From assembly GCA_900095095.1 (NCBI GenBank), contig FMBT01000456.1, positions 30,478 to 94,477 on the forward strand: a stretch of 64,000 nt of DNA, given 5' to 3'. The notes beneath the pieces are model-generated. The model saw nothing but the letters and a program-made list of their open reading frames with translations. It searched no databases and was not told where the DNA came from. The translations under genes were made by a program, and so were the position numbers. This document shows positions 1-12,152 of the stretch, in pieces (the stretch's first letter is position 1; each line of letters begins with the position of its first letter). Source of the stretch: Fragilariopsis cylindrus CCMP1102 (taxonomy: Eukaryota; Bacillariophyta; Bacillariophyceae; Bacillariales; Bacillariaceae).

Positions 1-1511
1 ATTAGCTTCACACAAGCCTCACATGCCATGTGGTTCCATTTCAGAAAGGCGAGAGGACCAGCCTGTGGCTTATCAGTAGAAGTATCACTTTTGCCGCGCA
101 AGAGTGCAAAGCGTCCCACTCCTTTCCTCGTAGCTTCTTCTGATTGTGCAACGACATGACAAACAAAACTCAGAGCCTTAGCAAGCTGTTGATAGGCCGC
201 ATTACGATCAGCCAATTGCTCTGCAGTGAGTGGGAACCGTCTAACGTATGTCTCCAGATCCATTAGAGCCCAAAATGGAGGTACGCGAAATATTGGAGAA
301 AATTTACGCGTTGGCAAGCCCCCTGTTGTTCCCGCAAGATAGTCAAAAGGGTTAAAGGATGGTTCAATGCCGACGCCACCAGTACCAGCCGCAGAAAGAC
401 CAACTTCGATTTCTCCCGATCCATTCGTTGATTGGAGGAGTGCCACTCCACTCGCACCAATTCCACTAGGAGCTGTTTGTAGTTGTTCTTGCTCCCTTTT
501 CAATTCTTCCTTTTCCTTTCGCATCTGCGCCTTGATACTAGCTTCTTCCTTTTCTCTAATCTTCTTTGCCTCTTTTTCCCCCTTCGATAATTTGATTGGT
601 TTTGCAGAAGTTGCAGGATTAGTATGCATGGGCATGGGTGATTTCGACCGTTCCCGAAGTGATTCCTGTGAAGACTGCTGCTGCTGCTGCTTCTGTGGGG
701 GAGTCGGAGGTTTCGACCTACCCACCATTGGAATGGGCGACTTCGATTGCTGTCGCGAAACATTGACGGGTGTGGGTGTTTGCGACGTAGAAGAGGTTAC
801 AGAAGACGTCTGCGAAGAATTATTCATTGATGGAGATATCTTTGACTGTAACTGATCTCGTTGGTTCGCAGCAGGAATCGCGGCTGCACTTATACTTTGG
901 TTCATACTACCAGGTCCAGACATTGATGGTGTTTGACTCATACTCATACTCATATTATTACCAGAGATTGGTGGTGGTTGTGAAATATTTTGTTGAATAG
1001 TGGGAGCAGGTGCTGGTGTCGACAGTCCCAAATTTGGCAATCCTGCAAAAGGATCGGCAGACTGAGAAAATGACTGCTGCTGTTGCTGGGGTACCTGAAA
1101 GCTTTGCGTTATTCCTTGCGCTCCATATGCCGTAGGTTGTGGCTGCTGACCATATACGGAAGCTCCCTGCTGAAAGGATGGAGCTGCACCAGCAACAGGG
1201 AAACTCGCTTGCTGTTGCTGCTGTTGCCGCTGCTTGACCGATGATGGAGCAAAGGACGTACTTTGCATTCGTTGTTGCATCGACATAGACGAGTTAAGCT
1301 GAGGAGCAGCTTGAGGAGGAGCAGCTGCTGCCAAGGCAGTTACGTACGTGGGTGGGAACCAACCTTCCTTGCCATTGTATGATCCCCACCACCAAGCCCC
1401 GGTCTGATTGGCTTTCGCATTTAGGGTTGCTCCCTTTGGGAAAGAGATTTGAGATTGTCGAGCATCTCCTTGGAATGGGTGCTTAGCTAGAAAAGTAATA
1501 GGTTGTGACAT
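1..1511 (-). CDS. SH3-domain protein, C-terminus beyond the left edge
   Basis: The frame is open from an ATG at 1511-1509 to the left edge, about 503 codons, with no stop. Residues 1-60 form an SH3 domain: an ALYPF-like opening (AKHPF), a WWWG stretch and the closing GWFPPTYV. SH3 domains bind proline-rich partners, often in cytoskeletal or membrane-traffic complexes. After this come some 300 low-complexity residues rich in Gln, Ser and Pro (CAG/CTG-type runs near 1080-1240 and 680-700) and a charged Lys/Glu segment likely to be helical (near 480-600). A more ordered region follows from about 400 down to 1, with Trp, Cys and Leu-rich helices; I do not recognise it. It is transcribed away from the PTPA gene, with which it shares an upstream region. 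The SH3 call is from the sequence; the cellular role is unknown. Confidence 0.8.
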   Translation of the reverse strand, partial: MSQPITFLAKHPFQGDARQSQISFPKGATLNAKANQTGAWWWGSYNGKEGWFPPTYVTALAAAAPPQAAPQLNSSMSMQQRMQSTSFAPSSVKQRQQQQQQASFPVAGAAPSFQQGASVYGQQPQPTAYGAQGITQSFQVPQQQQQSFSQSADPFAGLPNLGLSTPAPAPTIQQNISQPPPISGNNMSMSMSQTPSMSGPGSMNQSISAAAIPAANQRDQLQSKISPSMNNSSQTSSVTSSTSQTPTPVNVSRQQSKSPIPMVGRSKPPTPPQKQQQQQSSQESLRERSKSPMPMHTNPATSAKPIKLSKGEKEAKKIREKEEASIKAQMRKEKEELKREQEQLQTAPSGIGASGVALLQSTNGSGEIEVGLSAAGTGGVGIEPSFNPFDYLAGTTGGLPTRKFSPIFRVPPFWALMDLETYVRRFPLTAEQLADRNAAYQQLAKALSFVCHVVAQSEEATRKGVGRFALLRGKSDTSTDKPQAGPLAFLKWNHMACEACVKL

Positions 1512-2293
1512 ATTAATAATTTTCTATCCAATCCAATCAAAAGATAAGATGAACGCGTCTATCCCCGTTTCCGTGAATTGATTCGATTTCTCTTTTTTTC
1601 CGTCGCTGCTGCTGATTTTTATATATTTCTAGTCGGCTTGTCACTTGTCACGATTTGGTTTTCCTCCAAGGTAAGACCTGCAACTACGCACAACGAGAAG
1701 CGGGTCGTCGTCGTCTCTCTCTCTCTGGAACTACTACCTCCGTTGCTCCACTTCTTTCTTGATTGTTATATGAATATTTTGATTTATTGACGATACTTGT
1801 ATTGGATTTAAAACACGAAAGGATGTCGAACGAAATGTCGAAATGCCGAATGCCTTTAGATGTCGTTGTGGATCTTTCACGTCGTTTGTTTTTATACAGC
1901 CACAGTAAGTACCTCTTCACTTCTTCGTTACTTATGGTACACGTACTAGATATGTTGTGGGTGATGCACGAACCAATTTGAACTTGTTCGCTTGATTATT
2001 CAAAATTGCACTTGACACGATCGACTCAACGGATCTAAGGTGTTCATCAGTCACAACTAATTTTTTTAACCTACCGTGACTCAATGGCGCGACTGGATTA
2101 CCTCACTTACTGTGCTTTTTTATTTGAGATCAACCAAGTGAAAAGAAAAAAGAAGGACGAAAAGACAGAAAGACAACATAAGACAGGAGAGAGAGAGAGA
2201 AAGAGAGGCAGAGGCAAAAAGAATTAGCAGGAGGATATAATTGGAACAGAAATAAACGAAAGGAAGACATTACACACTAGTCCTACCTTTATC
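1512..2293. other. Divergent intergenic region, SH3 gene / PTPA
   Basis: This stretch separates two genes read in opposite directions and must hold both promoters. The 2130-2275 part is strongly purine-rich on the + strand and contains a GA dinucleotide run near 2186-2200, directly upstream of the PTPA start. Small open frames here look non-coding. I see no clear TATA box. Confidence 0.5.
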
Positions 2294-3475
2294 ATGGATG
2301 AGGTTCTGCCGTTACCCCGACGAAGTATCTTCAATGATGTCGATATGAGAAATTTTATGCAATCACAAACGAAAGTCGAATTAATGAATTTTGTCAAGTC
2401 AATGGGAAACGCATGTGCTTCTGGAGGAGGTTCTCCTTTTGATCCATCTCAACCTCTGAAGAATTTACCTCCAGCCATGGCGTGTCTACATGGATCACTG
2501 CTAGAAATGGTTTCATGGGTCGACGACTTTCCTCCAGAAACTGCGAGTAGTGGTGGCACTATAAGTATACGTTTTGGTAATCCTTCATATAAACTGTGGC
2601 ACGAACGTCTTGTGGAACGATCGGATGCGATTATTACTACAATCTTACAAACTAGGGATAGTTCGGACGATCTAACTCCAGAACTTGCCTGTCAGCGTGG
2701 GAAAGATGCCGCATCGGGATCCCTTCAGCCTAAAGGCGACAGCTCTGTCAATCAGGTTTCGTGTTATTTACATGGGTCTTTCGGGAATGAAATAAGATTA
2801 GATTATGGAACTGGTCACGAATCGTCGTTTTTGGTTTTACTATTGATTCTTTCCAAAGTTAAATGCATGGGAGAAATACCTTCCTTGGTTACCATGAGAG
2901 CTGTCACTTTATCTATATTTGATCAATACTTAAAAGTCACACGTCGATTGCAGGTAGATTATAGATTAGAACCAGCAGGGTCTCACGGCGTATGGGGATT
3001 AGACGATTACCACTGCCTTCCGTTATACTTTGGAGCCTGCCAATTGCAAGGCGTTGATCCAGCAGGCGTAACCTCACAAGAACTTCTTGAACCTAAATGT
3101 ATCATGGACGAACACACGATACGTGAATATGGAGACTCATACATGTACTTTGGATGCATTCGATATATTCAAGAGATTAAAAAAGGTGCTCCATTTTTTG
3201 AAGCATCCCCTATGCTGTATGATATTTCACAAACTCTTCCTTCTTGGGACAAAGTAGCAAGGGGACTTATTCGATTATATGAAGGTGAAGTATTAGATAA
3301 GAGAGTGGTTGTTCAACACTTCATCTTTTCAAAGTTATTCCCCTGTACATGGACTCCGTCACGATCATCTGAAAGAATAGCACCTACACAGAATTTCCGT
3401 ACAATTATCCAGAACTCAGGTAGCAAAGATTCCGTCATACCTCATCAAACAAGAGCACCATGGGCTAAAGATTGA
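2294..3475 (+). CDS. PTPA: Serine/threonine phosphatase 2A activator (PTPA)
   Basis: This is an uninterrupted 393-residue protein of the PTPA/RRD family. These are peptidyl-prolyl isomerase-like chaperones that, with ATP, help activate the PP2A catalytic subunit in cytosol and nucleus. Family blocks appear in order: FGNPSYKLWH (94-103), YGTGHESSF (171-179), the VTRRLQ helix (215-220), EPAGSHGVWGLDDYH (226-240) followed by a PLYFGACQL-type segment, and the terminal APWAKD, typical of the family's end. Length matches the family. A Ser/Gly-rich insert near residues 137-155 is not conserved. The ATG follows a purine-rich leader, and no intron or frame break is seen. It is convergent with the CLU gene 220 bp downstream. 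Confidence is high. Confidence 0.95.
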   Translation: MDEVLPLPRRSIFNDVDMRNFMQSQTKVELMNFVKSMGNACASGGGSPFDPSQPLKNLPPAMACLHGSLLEMVSWVDDFPPETASSGGTISIRFGNPSYKLWHERLVERSDAIITTILQTRDSSDDLTPELACQRGKDAASGSLQPKGDSSVNQVSCYLHGSFGNEIRLDYGTGHESSFLVLLLILSKVKCMGEIPSLVTMRAVTLSIFDQYLKVTRRLQVDYRLEPAGSHGVWGLDDYHCLPLYFGACQLQGVDPAGVTSQELLEPKCIMDEHTIREYGDSYMYFGCIRYIQEIKKGAPFFEASPMLYDISQTLPSWDKVARGLIRLYEGEVLDKRVVVQHFIFSKLFPCTWTPSRSSERIAPTQNFRTIIQNSGSKDSVIPHQTRAPWAKD

Positions 3476-3696
3476 TTGGTGATGTGATGTAGATATAGGT
3501 AGAAATAGACAGGAGTGAACTGCCGTCGAGAAATAGTCCAGTTCTCTCGAAAAATAATCACTACTATATAGACTATACTATATGCGAAATATATATATAT
3601 ATATATATATATATAGTAATCAATTCTATTCTGTAGCATTTAATTGTAGAAATCTAGTCATCGTGGACATATTATTATGACTTAACTAGCGGCTTG
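3476..3696. repeat. Short convergent spacer with (AT)n microsatellite
   Basis: An AT dinucleotide run of about 26 bp at 3589-3614 lies in the 3' region shared by PTPA and CLU. Nothing else is visible. Confidence 0.7.
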
Positions 3697-6600
3697 TTAT
3701 TTTTTTCCTTTCTTTTTCTTATTTTTCTTTTTGCGCTTCTTCACCTCTTCTGCGACTTCTTCTGTAATCATTTCGAAGGCAATAGCTTCTGCCGCATCCT
3801 CCTCTTTCTGCTTCTTCTGCTTATCGACCACCAAAGTACCGTGTGCAACGGCAGCTCGCGCGAAGTTGTTCAAAGCCTGATCACTCTGTTTAGCAAGCGT
3901 ATGATTTTCGCCCAGAAGAACGGAAAACAATTGATAAGCACGTTTTTCATTGACAACTGCTAACTTAAAATTACCAACTCCCGCGAGTACAAGTGCAGAG
4001 CTTTTAGATATCATCGCCTCTAACAATCGATCACACGAGTCTAATGAAGTGGCTTTCTGGTAGAATCGAAGAGCCGTCTCGAGATCATTCATTCCATGGT
4101 AAACAGTTCCTATTTTATGATAGGCATTCGGAAGCTCCAGATGATTTTTTCCTCCAATTAATTCCATCAAGTAAATTGCAGCTTTGATGTGTTTGATTGC
4201 TTTGGAAGCCTCACCGGCAGCCAAAAGGCACTGGAACATCACAAAGTGAAGATTAATCACATCGGGAGAGTCGAAACCAGAAATCTGAGTTTGAAAACCG
4301 AGAGCCCGTCCTGCATTTGCAGCGGCAACAGCAGGTTCTCCGGCATCGTATAAAATTGATCCCATGAGATCAATGCATCTTACGACACCCGGATGAGCGG
4401 GAGTATCGCAAACCCTTTGGTATAACATAGCTGCTTCTTGGGCAAAATCTAATGCCCTAGATAACATCTTTTTGTTATGATACACGTGCGCAGACTCTAG
4501 CGTGGCTCTAGCATCAGGAAGAGAAATATGAAGTGCGGGGAGCCCAGTAGTCGGGGCGACACCGCATGCAACAAAACCTTCGCTGTGCGCTGCAGCATGC
4601 TTCATAAGAGGAACGATGTCAATTATGTCAAGAGCTGAAATTGGGTACGACGAAACAACGGGGCCTCCTGAGCCTGAATCACTGCAAAGACATTTCGAGC
4701 CGACGTCATAGTTCTTTGCTGCCATGCGAATCCCGTTTCGCTGACAAACCCGGCGCAATAATGGAATATAAGGCGTTCGATCATTAGGAACGACCCTATT
4801 GAAAATAGTAAGGCTGTATCGAAAACGACGTCCAATTTCGTCTTCAATTTCAGTCCAGACATCACGGCGGCTTCGGAGAGGGATATTAGTAACGACATCT
4901 TGGCCGGTTTGAAAAATGTTAATCCGCTAAGTTCATCTTCATTAGGTTCATTCATTCCTAATTTGTTCATTCTCTTTTCTGTCTGAGCAGCTGTTTCTTC
5001 GCCTTCTGAAACAAGAGCACACAAGAAGGATGCGACAAGTTGCGATAGGCTACCAACATTTGCGCAGTTAGTGAAGCTCAGTAACGGTCAAGGACATGTT
5101 TGGCTGCGCGAGCTACCATTTCGCACTCCAATAACTCGAGCCAAAACAATGGCATCTTTCTGCGATCTAATTTCGAAACTTGGTTATTTTTGAAGCTATT
5201 TAACTGCATACGGTCTTTTTCTTCTTCCATCTGTGCAAGTTTCGCAAGTCGACCCAGATATCTACAATTGATACCTCTCTGATGAATAAAGTCAGTTAAG
5301 CTTTTGCCGTCATGCGGTACTGTATGAACAGTAGCCAGACGAATCTCACGTGTGACACCAGGGATGATATTATCCCAAAGATATTCTGCTGCATTTCGAA
5401 CCATCTCTTCATCTTTCTTGATCTGCTCGAATGCATCATTATCAATGCCTTCAAGAGTTTGAATTTCAGGAAGAAAGACGTTTACATTGAATCGTAATGA
5501 GTTCAGATAAGCAATATCATCTTTTGACATATCTTTCTTTCCAGCAGAATCAGTCTCAGCGGGTTTGTCTTCTTTAGACTTGTCGTTGTCGTCGGCAGTA
5601 GAATCCTTCTCCTTCTTCTCTTGAACATATTTTGCCATTTTCATTTGCGCATAGTTTGATACAAGTTCGCTGCGAAGAACGGCAAGAGTCCATTCCTCAT
5701 CGTAAAGATTTTCAGGGATTCGAGCATTACTCACGAAAGCTTCGTTAGTTTCTAAATGAGAATCCCATTTTCCAGTTCCGCCATCGTTTTTGGGTACCCA
5801 ATTCGCATCACGAGGGGTTAGCCGTGTCATATCTAGGACATACTTTCGCTGATCACTTCCACGAATTCCTTTTGCCTCAAGCGGAGCACACAAGTCAATT
5901 GTTGGACTAAGGCTATCATTCGTTTCATCATCGACAGGTTTGTCATTCCCATTCCCAACAAATAGTGGAGATGCACGCTTTGCATCTTCGATCTCAGCAA
6001 TACGTTTGGGTGTTAGCGGTTGTCTTGGCATGGGACGAGTTGCTATCATGAATCCTTTTCCGAGGGTATTCTCAAAAAGCTCGTGCATCTCCTCATCCCA
6101 AACTAAAGGGACTCCCGTCTCAACTGCTCCGTACAGTAATGTGTGCGTCTTTTCTCCACTTAAAATTCCCGGCAATATACTCTGACAAACAAACCTTGAC
6201 CCAAGATAATCGACTACAACAGTAGCTAGTGTATGCAGACCAGTCCGTTCCATACGATGTAGTGCTCCAAGACAATGAAGATCACGAGAGGCTGACTTGC
6301 GAGCTGCTTTATCTCCTTTTGCAACCTTGAAGGTTTCAAGTCCAGCATCGACAGCACGGGAGAAAAAAATGTTATTGTGCAAAAATACCTGCGATCGCAA
6401 AGGTTCGTTGGGATTCATCGGTGTTACCTGACCGTCACTGATTGCCTTTACTCCTAGTAGTATTGCCTCTCCAAAATCAGTCAAGACCTTATTTAACACT
6501 CTGAGAAGAACAATGAATGGTCAGTTATGCAAGAAATGATAAGGAGAGAGAGAAAAAAACCCGGTACAAATGTATAGATAACAATAGACGTACCTAGCGC

Positions 6601-8512
6601 GTTCAATCCTTTCCAACAAACTTCCCATGGGCATTTCTCGAGCAACTTGAAGTTCCTCATTCCAATCGCGAAGAGATCCACCCCGGACATCTACACCAAA
6701 TGAATTCGAAATATCATCCTCGGCCTTTGCAGGACTGTACACATGTTCGCAATTCCTGTTCCAGGAATTTTCCGCTTCGGATTGAACTCGAGGGACGGGT
6801 ACAAGCCATGAAGGGATTTGAATGAGAGCATCGATACCTTCCGATGCTGCTGCGACCGATGCTTTTTTATATCCTGGAAAGTCTCCACGGATCGCAACAC
6901 GAAAGAATGAATGGAACGGACCATCCTCATTAATTTTTGCCATGAGTTCGTTACGAATTTCCGATGCTTCAAGTGCCTCATTCCAAGAATCACAAAATGA
7001 TTTGGAGTGCAGAAGTAAACAATCTAATAATTCATGGGAGAAACAGGGTGTCGCTGCAGGAGAAGGATTGAATTTATAGTCTCCTTTTGTTAACGTCGAC
7101 CTATTCACATAGAAACCTAAGGAGGTAGCTGAGATACTGACAAGTTCTCCATCAGGTAAAGTGACCTCCAGATATGCAAGATCGCCGATGAATTGACGAT
7201 ACTGTGGAGGCGGATGAAAGCCACTATAACAAATATTACAAACAACTCTTGTTTTTTCCTCAATCTCGTTCAATCGAGGAATGATTTGTTTCATCAACTG
7301 TTCAGTAGAGATATCATCTGTATATCCTCCTTCTGTTAATAAATTATTTGTATTTGCGTTTGTATTCGAATTCCTTTTCTTTCCATTCTTCTTTTTATTC
7401 TTCGTCGTCGTACTTTTCTCTTTCGTCGAACCAGTACAAGTATCCGAAGAATCGTTTAAGTACAAGGTTGGATCTTCGCCACAAGCGTAGTAAAAGAATT
7501 TTTTTAGATCATATATATCTGGAGACAATGATTTTCCTGCTGGGAATACAGGCATATCCTTCGGTGGAGCTTTTATGGATTCTTTTTCTTGTTTTTGTTT
7601 TGGTACAACGCTTTTTTCTTCTTCTGTACCTCCTTCTTCTTTGTTTTCGACAGGAGAGTTTTTCTCATCATCTCCATTTTCGCTTTTCGTTTCTTTTTCG
7701 CTTGACGGCGTTGACTCGGTTTCATCGCTACTATCACTAGCACTGCCACCACCACCACTCTCGTCGAGTGTAATAGAGTTTGGTGCATTACCGTCCAGTA
7801 ATGATCTCAATCTGACAATGTGATCACGAATTAAGGCGATATCATATCGTTCTAATACAATTCGAAAGCCGGACCCATCTTTTAATCCATTATTTTCTTC
7901 ACCATCGTCATGAGCCACTAATGCTGATAAATCTCCAAACTCATCTAAGACCATCTCCTCAACTTCAACCTTAACCTCTTTATCGTCTGATGTTGTTGTT
8001 TTGTTGTTCGCGGAATCATCATTTAACTCTAAACCATCCTGTAAAAACGACTTAACTACTACACGGGTTGAAATAACAGAATCTAATCCAGTATATGGAG
8101 ACGCACCTGTAGGAAGAGACAATATTGTTGACGACGACGACGACGACGATGATGATTTTGCTGATGTCACACCATTCTCGAGAACGAATCGATAATTCGT
8201 AAGATGAGAATATCCACGAATTTCACTTAATGCAGCCCTGATAGATTGAACAGGTTCCTCTGGTCGAATTGGTGGAAGCGGAATAACATCATCCATTTCA
8301 TTATTACGGCGACCTTCCTTCTTCTGCTTCTTTTGCTGCAAAGGAGGCAAAATCACCAGATTTTTGAATACCAGGTCCTGCTGGTTGACAACATCATCGT
8401 CGACGTCGTCGACATCAACAGTCTTCGCCAGTGCTTTTTCGTCGTCCTCTGCTTTGACTAACATTGACTCTGCGATGACGGCTGTATCTGCTCGTACATC
8501 CGTATCCACCAT
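3697..8512 (-). CDS. CLU: Clustered mitochondria protein CLU / eIF3-associated (TIF31-like)
   Basis: Proteins of this family bind mRNAs for mitochondrial proteins and govern mitochondrial distribution in the cytosol. Exon 1 (8512-6594) holds an acidic N-terminus, the CLU_N block beginning DVIPLPPIRPEEP, Ser and Asp runs, and a GSF_CLU-like segment (YRQFIGDLAYLEVTLPDG). A 93-nt intron (6593-6501) follows, then exon 2 (6500-3697) with the CLU domain, an eIF3-p135-like block (VWTEIEDEIGRRFRYSL), TPR-like repeats and a Lys-rich tail. The frame breaks twice inside conserved sequence, near 5080 (RY-L-S, one T short) and near 4927 (one C short). Adding one base at each gives exactly 1575 codons including stop. 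An 80-nt intron at 5085-5006 was considered and rejected, because the sequence across it matches the family (SLSQLVASFL). Probably an assembly error rather than a pseudogene. Confidence 0.9.
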
Positions 8513-9027
8513 TTTCGTTGGAACTCACAACTTAGATTATACAATACACAGATTAAACTCGAGTATTGACAAACTAATTTATGCCACCGATAATGAATGG
8601 GAATCAAAGAAGTTTTTTTGTTTTTGTTTTTGTTTCGTTTTTTTGACTCACTCAGTAATTCTGTTCTAAAGTACAAATAAATCTGTTAATTGGCGAACAC
8701 ATCGTTTGTTGCCTCTCAAAATGTGAGGCGCGTTTCACATATCAATGAGAAAAGGAAAATGCTCAGGAAACCATCAGAATTTGAAATTACAGATTTTGGA
8801 CGGACCTAATGGTAGTCGGGTTAGTTTAGTCACGCGGTCGCGCGGGCAGACCATATTTGCCTCATAACCCATCACTGATTTTCGAATTTAAAATTATGTT
8901 ATACAATATTTATTTTTATTTATTTTAAATTTACATAACTAAGTTACTAGTACCGGTACAGTTAGTTTATCTTTGATACGCAGAAACATCATTCTACAGT
9001 ATCATTGCTCATCGGCTCAATGACACC
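8513..9027. other. Divergent intergenic region, CLU / RNase Z
   Basis: This AT-rich spacer sits between two genes pointing away from each other and is expected to hold both promoters. A T-rich stretch lies at 8610-8640. A GC-rich segment at 8830-8850 looks faintly tRNA-like but does not fold into a tRNA that I can support. Confidence 0.45.
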
Positions 9028-11977
9028 ATGACGAGCTGCGTGAGAGTACTTTCTATTCAAGCTTTGGATTCATTTTCATCGATCTTATTGGTATCGCCCA
9101 ATGGGTACGTAACATAACTGTTGTAACTGTCGTCGTAATGTCATACAAGACATGATCACACTTCACTATTTACTCTGTATGTAATTGTAATACTTACACG
9201 GTTCGAATTCTTTTTTGTTCTTTTTTTCTGTTTCGGTTACCTTTTTCTTATATATAATAAAAAAATTAAGAAAAAAAACTCTCGTAAATTGTGGAGATGG
9301 TTGTCAACGTATATTCTTAGAATTCGGACAAAAAGTATCGACTGTTGACCGGATTTGTCTTACCCACTTGGGACATGAAACAATCGGTGGTTTGCCTGGA
9401 ATGATACTAACATCATCTGATGTAATCAAGCAGGCTACAGAAAAATCTAAGAGTATGCTTAAAAGTAAGATAAGCTCAGGAGGAGGAGGAGTTGTTGTAC
9501 AAAAACAACAAGGCAAACAACGACAACCACCACCACCAGGTCCAGGGCTTACAATAGTTGGTCCTAACGGTACACAAAAGTTTCTTCGATCCCTTCGACA
9601 TTTCATGAGACGAGACTCATTCCGAATAGAAGTTCAAGAGGGTGCTTACAACCAAAGTGCAACCAAGTGTGATACAAACGGCAATAATAATAACAATAAT
9701 AATAACAACAACAAGCAAAAACGAGGTGGGAAAGGAGATATTAAAAACAGCAACCATACTGATGATGATAGTTCTTTTCTCGTTCAGTCCATTGCAGCGT
9801 ATACAACAAAATCCGATAATTCGACAACCGATTCTACAATAATTCAGTCCAAGAAACGTCCTCGCACAACCGAAGAAACAGAAGAAAATCGTACTATATT
9901 AACATCGCAGCAGCAACAGCAACAGCAACAATCAACATCATATCACCACAAAAACGAACAGCAGTGTCATAAAAATCATTCCAATCAAGTTTTATCTTTC
10001 CTTTTTACCACACCACCCATTGCAGGAAAATTTTTAATTGAAAAGGCTAAAGCATTGGGGATACCTAAGGGTCCACTATATAGACGACTTAAAGCGGGGG
10101 AAACTATTACCTTTCCCAATCCTTCTTCGTCAGATAAAACTGTCACCGTAGAAAGCCATCAGGTTGTTGAGCCTAGCAGTCCCGGCGTTGTTGTTGCTGT
10201 TTTATGCTATCCTAGTCTTGATGTTCTCAACCAGCTGCAAAAATCAAACGAGATGAAACAATTTCAGCGACAAGAGCAACAACAACAAGGAAAAGACAAC
10301 ATCACCACTGATGATCAGAATCACGACAAGAGACCTGTACTGGAACTAATTGTTCACATGACATCGCGAGAAATATTTGAATCTAATACTTGTAGTACAT
10401 GGAGGAAATCCTATTATGGAAGCTGTGTTCGACACTTATTTGTCCGCACCGAGACAGCTACAGGTATTGATCGAGTAGTGACTCCCCCTTGCGATGATAG
10501 TGAGTCATTAATGTCACCATTTCATTCTGCACATTCGGGTGCTCAACTACGATCTATGGTGTGTCCTTACGTGTATAGATCCCCATTACAAGAAAACGAT
10601 TTCGAAAATAGATTAACGATAGATACTAATCGACAAGAACAAACAATAATTCCTCCTGGTATTGAGATTGAACGTGAAGAAACAACAAAAGATGAGGAGT
10701 CCAATGTAGTTTATGCCGTACCTCTTCTAGAGTATGTCTTACTCCCACGTCCAAAACGTGGATTTCAAAATGGTGATGCGTGTAACCAACACCGGAAAGA
10801 ATTGAAGAACGATGCCCAAGTTTTGCTAAATACGTCGGGTTGTCTAGATCGGGCAAATCAACTACTAGAGAATGATCGTGTAGATAATAAGAGTCATTGT
10901 ACCGGTGGTGAGATTTTGTTTACGGGTACAGGTTCAGCTGTTCCGTGTAAGCACCGTAATGTGTCTGGAATTTATGTACGAATGGAAAATGGCAATTCTA
11001 TGCTACTTGATACCGGAGAAGGAACGATAGGACAATTATTACGAGCTAAGCAACAACAGAAGCATCGAGGGATAGGTGAAGAAAGTCTGGCAACTGTTCT
11101 AAAGAATATCAAGGCAGTTTGGATAAGCCATCCACATGCGGATCATCATTTGGGTATAATTCGGTTGTTAGAAGAGAGAAAGAGGCTTGTTTCCGATAGT
11201 GATCCAATTGTGTTAATTGCTCCTCCTAATCTTTTATATTTTCTAAAAGAATACGAATTGATCGAACCACGAGTGGTTGGTAGTTACATGTTCCTCGATT
11301 GTCGAACTCTAACAACCAACAGCAACAACGATCGAAAAACATCTCCCAAACATCATGAAACGCTAGCGCTACAACGGCTAAAGGATGATCTAGGAATACA
11401 TTCGTGCACATCGATTCCCGTAGCCCATTGTGCCCATTCGTTTGCTGTTGTATTTCACGGTACAGCCTTTGGTTCATTGGCATATAGTGGTGATTGCCGT
11501 CCAAGTGAAAATTTTGCAAAGATTGCATATAATGCAGATTTACTGATTCATGAGGCGACCTTTGCCAATGGATTGGAGGCTGATGCGGTTGTTAAGAGAC
11601 ATTGTACTGTGGAGAAGCATTGCGTATAGCGACAAAAATGAATGCCAAGACGACCGTGTTGACTCATTTTTCTCAACGTTATCCCAAGATTCCTGAACTT
11701 GATTTTGGTATATCGAATACATTTTCTAGCAGTACGACGACAACGACGACGACAGACAATGCCTTTCTTTGCCATCTGGTATGAAAGTTATCCCCGCTTT
11801 CGATTTCATGGTATTACACCAACCAATATTGCTTCTGCAGCTATGCTTACACCTGCATTACAATTATTATATCCTGACGATTCTGATGATGCGATGGGAG
11901 ATGATACCATGGAAAAGTCCGAGGCACAAGCCGCACTGGAGGTACCTGGTTTATTTGCTCAGAGTGAACTCCTCTAA
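9028..11977 (+). CDS. ELAC2: Ribonuclease Z, long form (tRNA 3'-end endonuclease, ELAC2-like)
   Basis: This enzyme cuts the 3' trailer from precursor tRNAs. Exon 1 (9028-9104, MTSCVRVLS...) joins exon 2 (from 9271) across a 166-nt intron in frame, giving SPNGKKTLVNCGDGCQR, the expected first lobe. The N-terminal half carries poly-Asn and poly-Gln inserts (9680-9720, 9907-9932). The catalytic lobe has FTGTGSAVPC, DTGEGT, the zinc motif HPHADHH (about residue 647), IHEATF and LTHFSQRYPKIP. The frame breaks three times within 200 bp: near 11611 (before GEALRIA), 11769 (before LPSGMKV) and 11811 (before ITPTNIA). Each needs one extra base, and with them the gene closes at 929 codons including stop. 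The broken stretch retains family motifs, so I read this as sequence error, not decay. Confidence 0.9.
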
Positions 11978-12152
11978 ATTCTGTAGTAATCATTCTTCCA
12001 CAGCGAAAAGTCAATTCAGTTGAAGTATCTTTATTCTATACGATGAAGCTGAAGCAGATATGATAATAAAATAAAAATGAAAACACCACTATTCTACACA
12101 CACACACACACACACGATTCGATTATTTCTATTATGTTGTGCTCTTTTTATA
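11978..12152. repeat. Convergent spacer with (CA)n microsatellite
   Basis: An AC dinucleotide run at about 12096-12115 lies between the converging RNase Z and ECH1 genes. Confidence 0.65.

Noticed and set aside
5006-5085. An 80-nt intron in CLU with a good polypyrimidine acceptor
   Set aside because: The sequence inside encodes a family-conserved stretch (SLSQLVASFLCAL) in the +1 base frame. The donor GTTACT is weak. One missing T explains the break better.
8815-8875. A tRNA-like GC-rich stretch with a CTCATAA loop-like sequence
   Set aside because: I could not form a complete acceptor stem and T arm; not supportable.
9028-11977. RNase Z as a pseudogene
   Set aside because: All catalytic motifs are kept, losses are only single bases in short runs and only at one end, and the gene is essential in eukaryotes. 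Sequence error is more likely.
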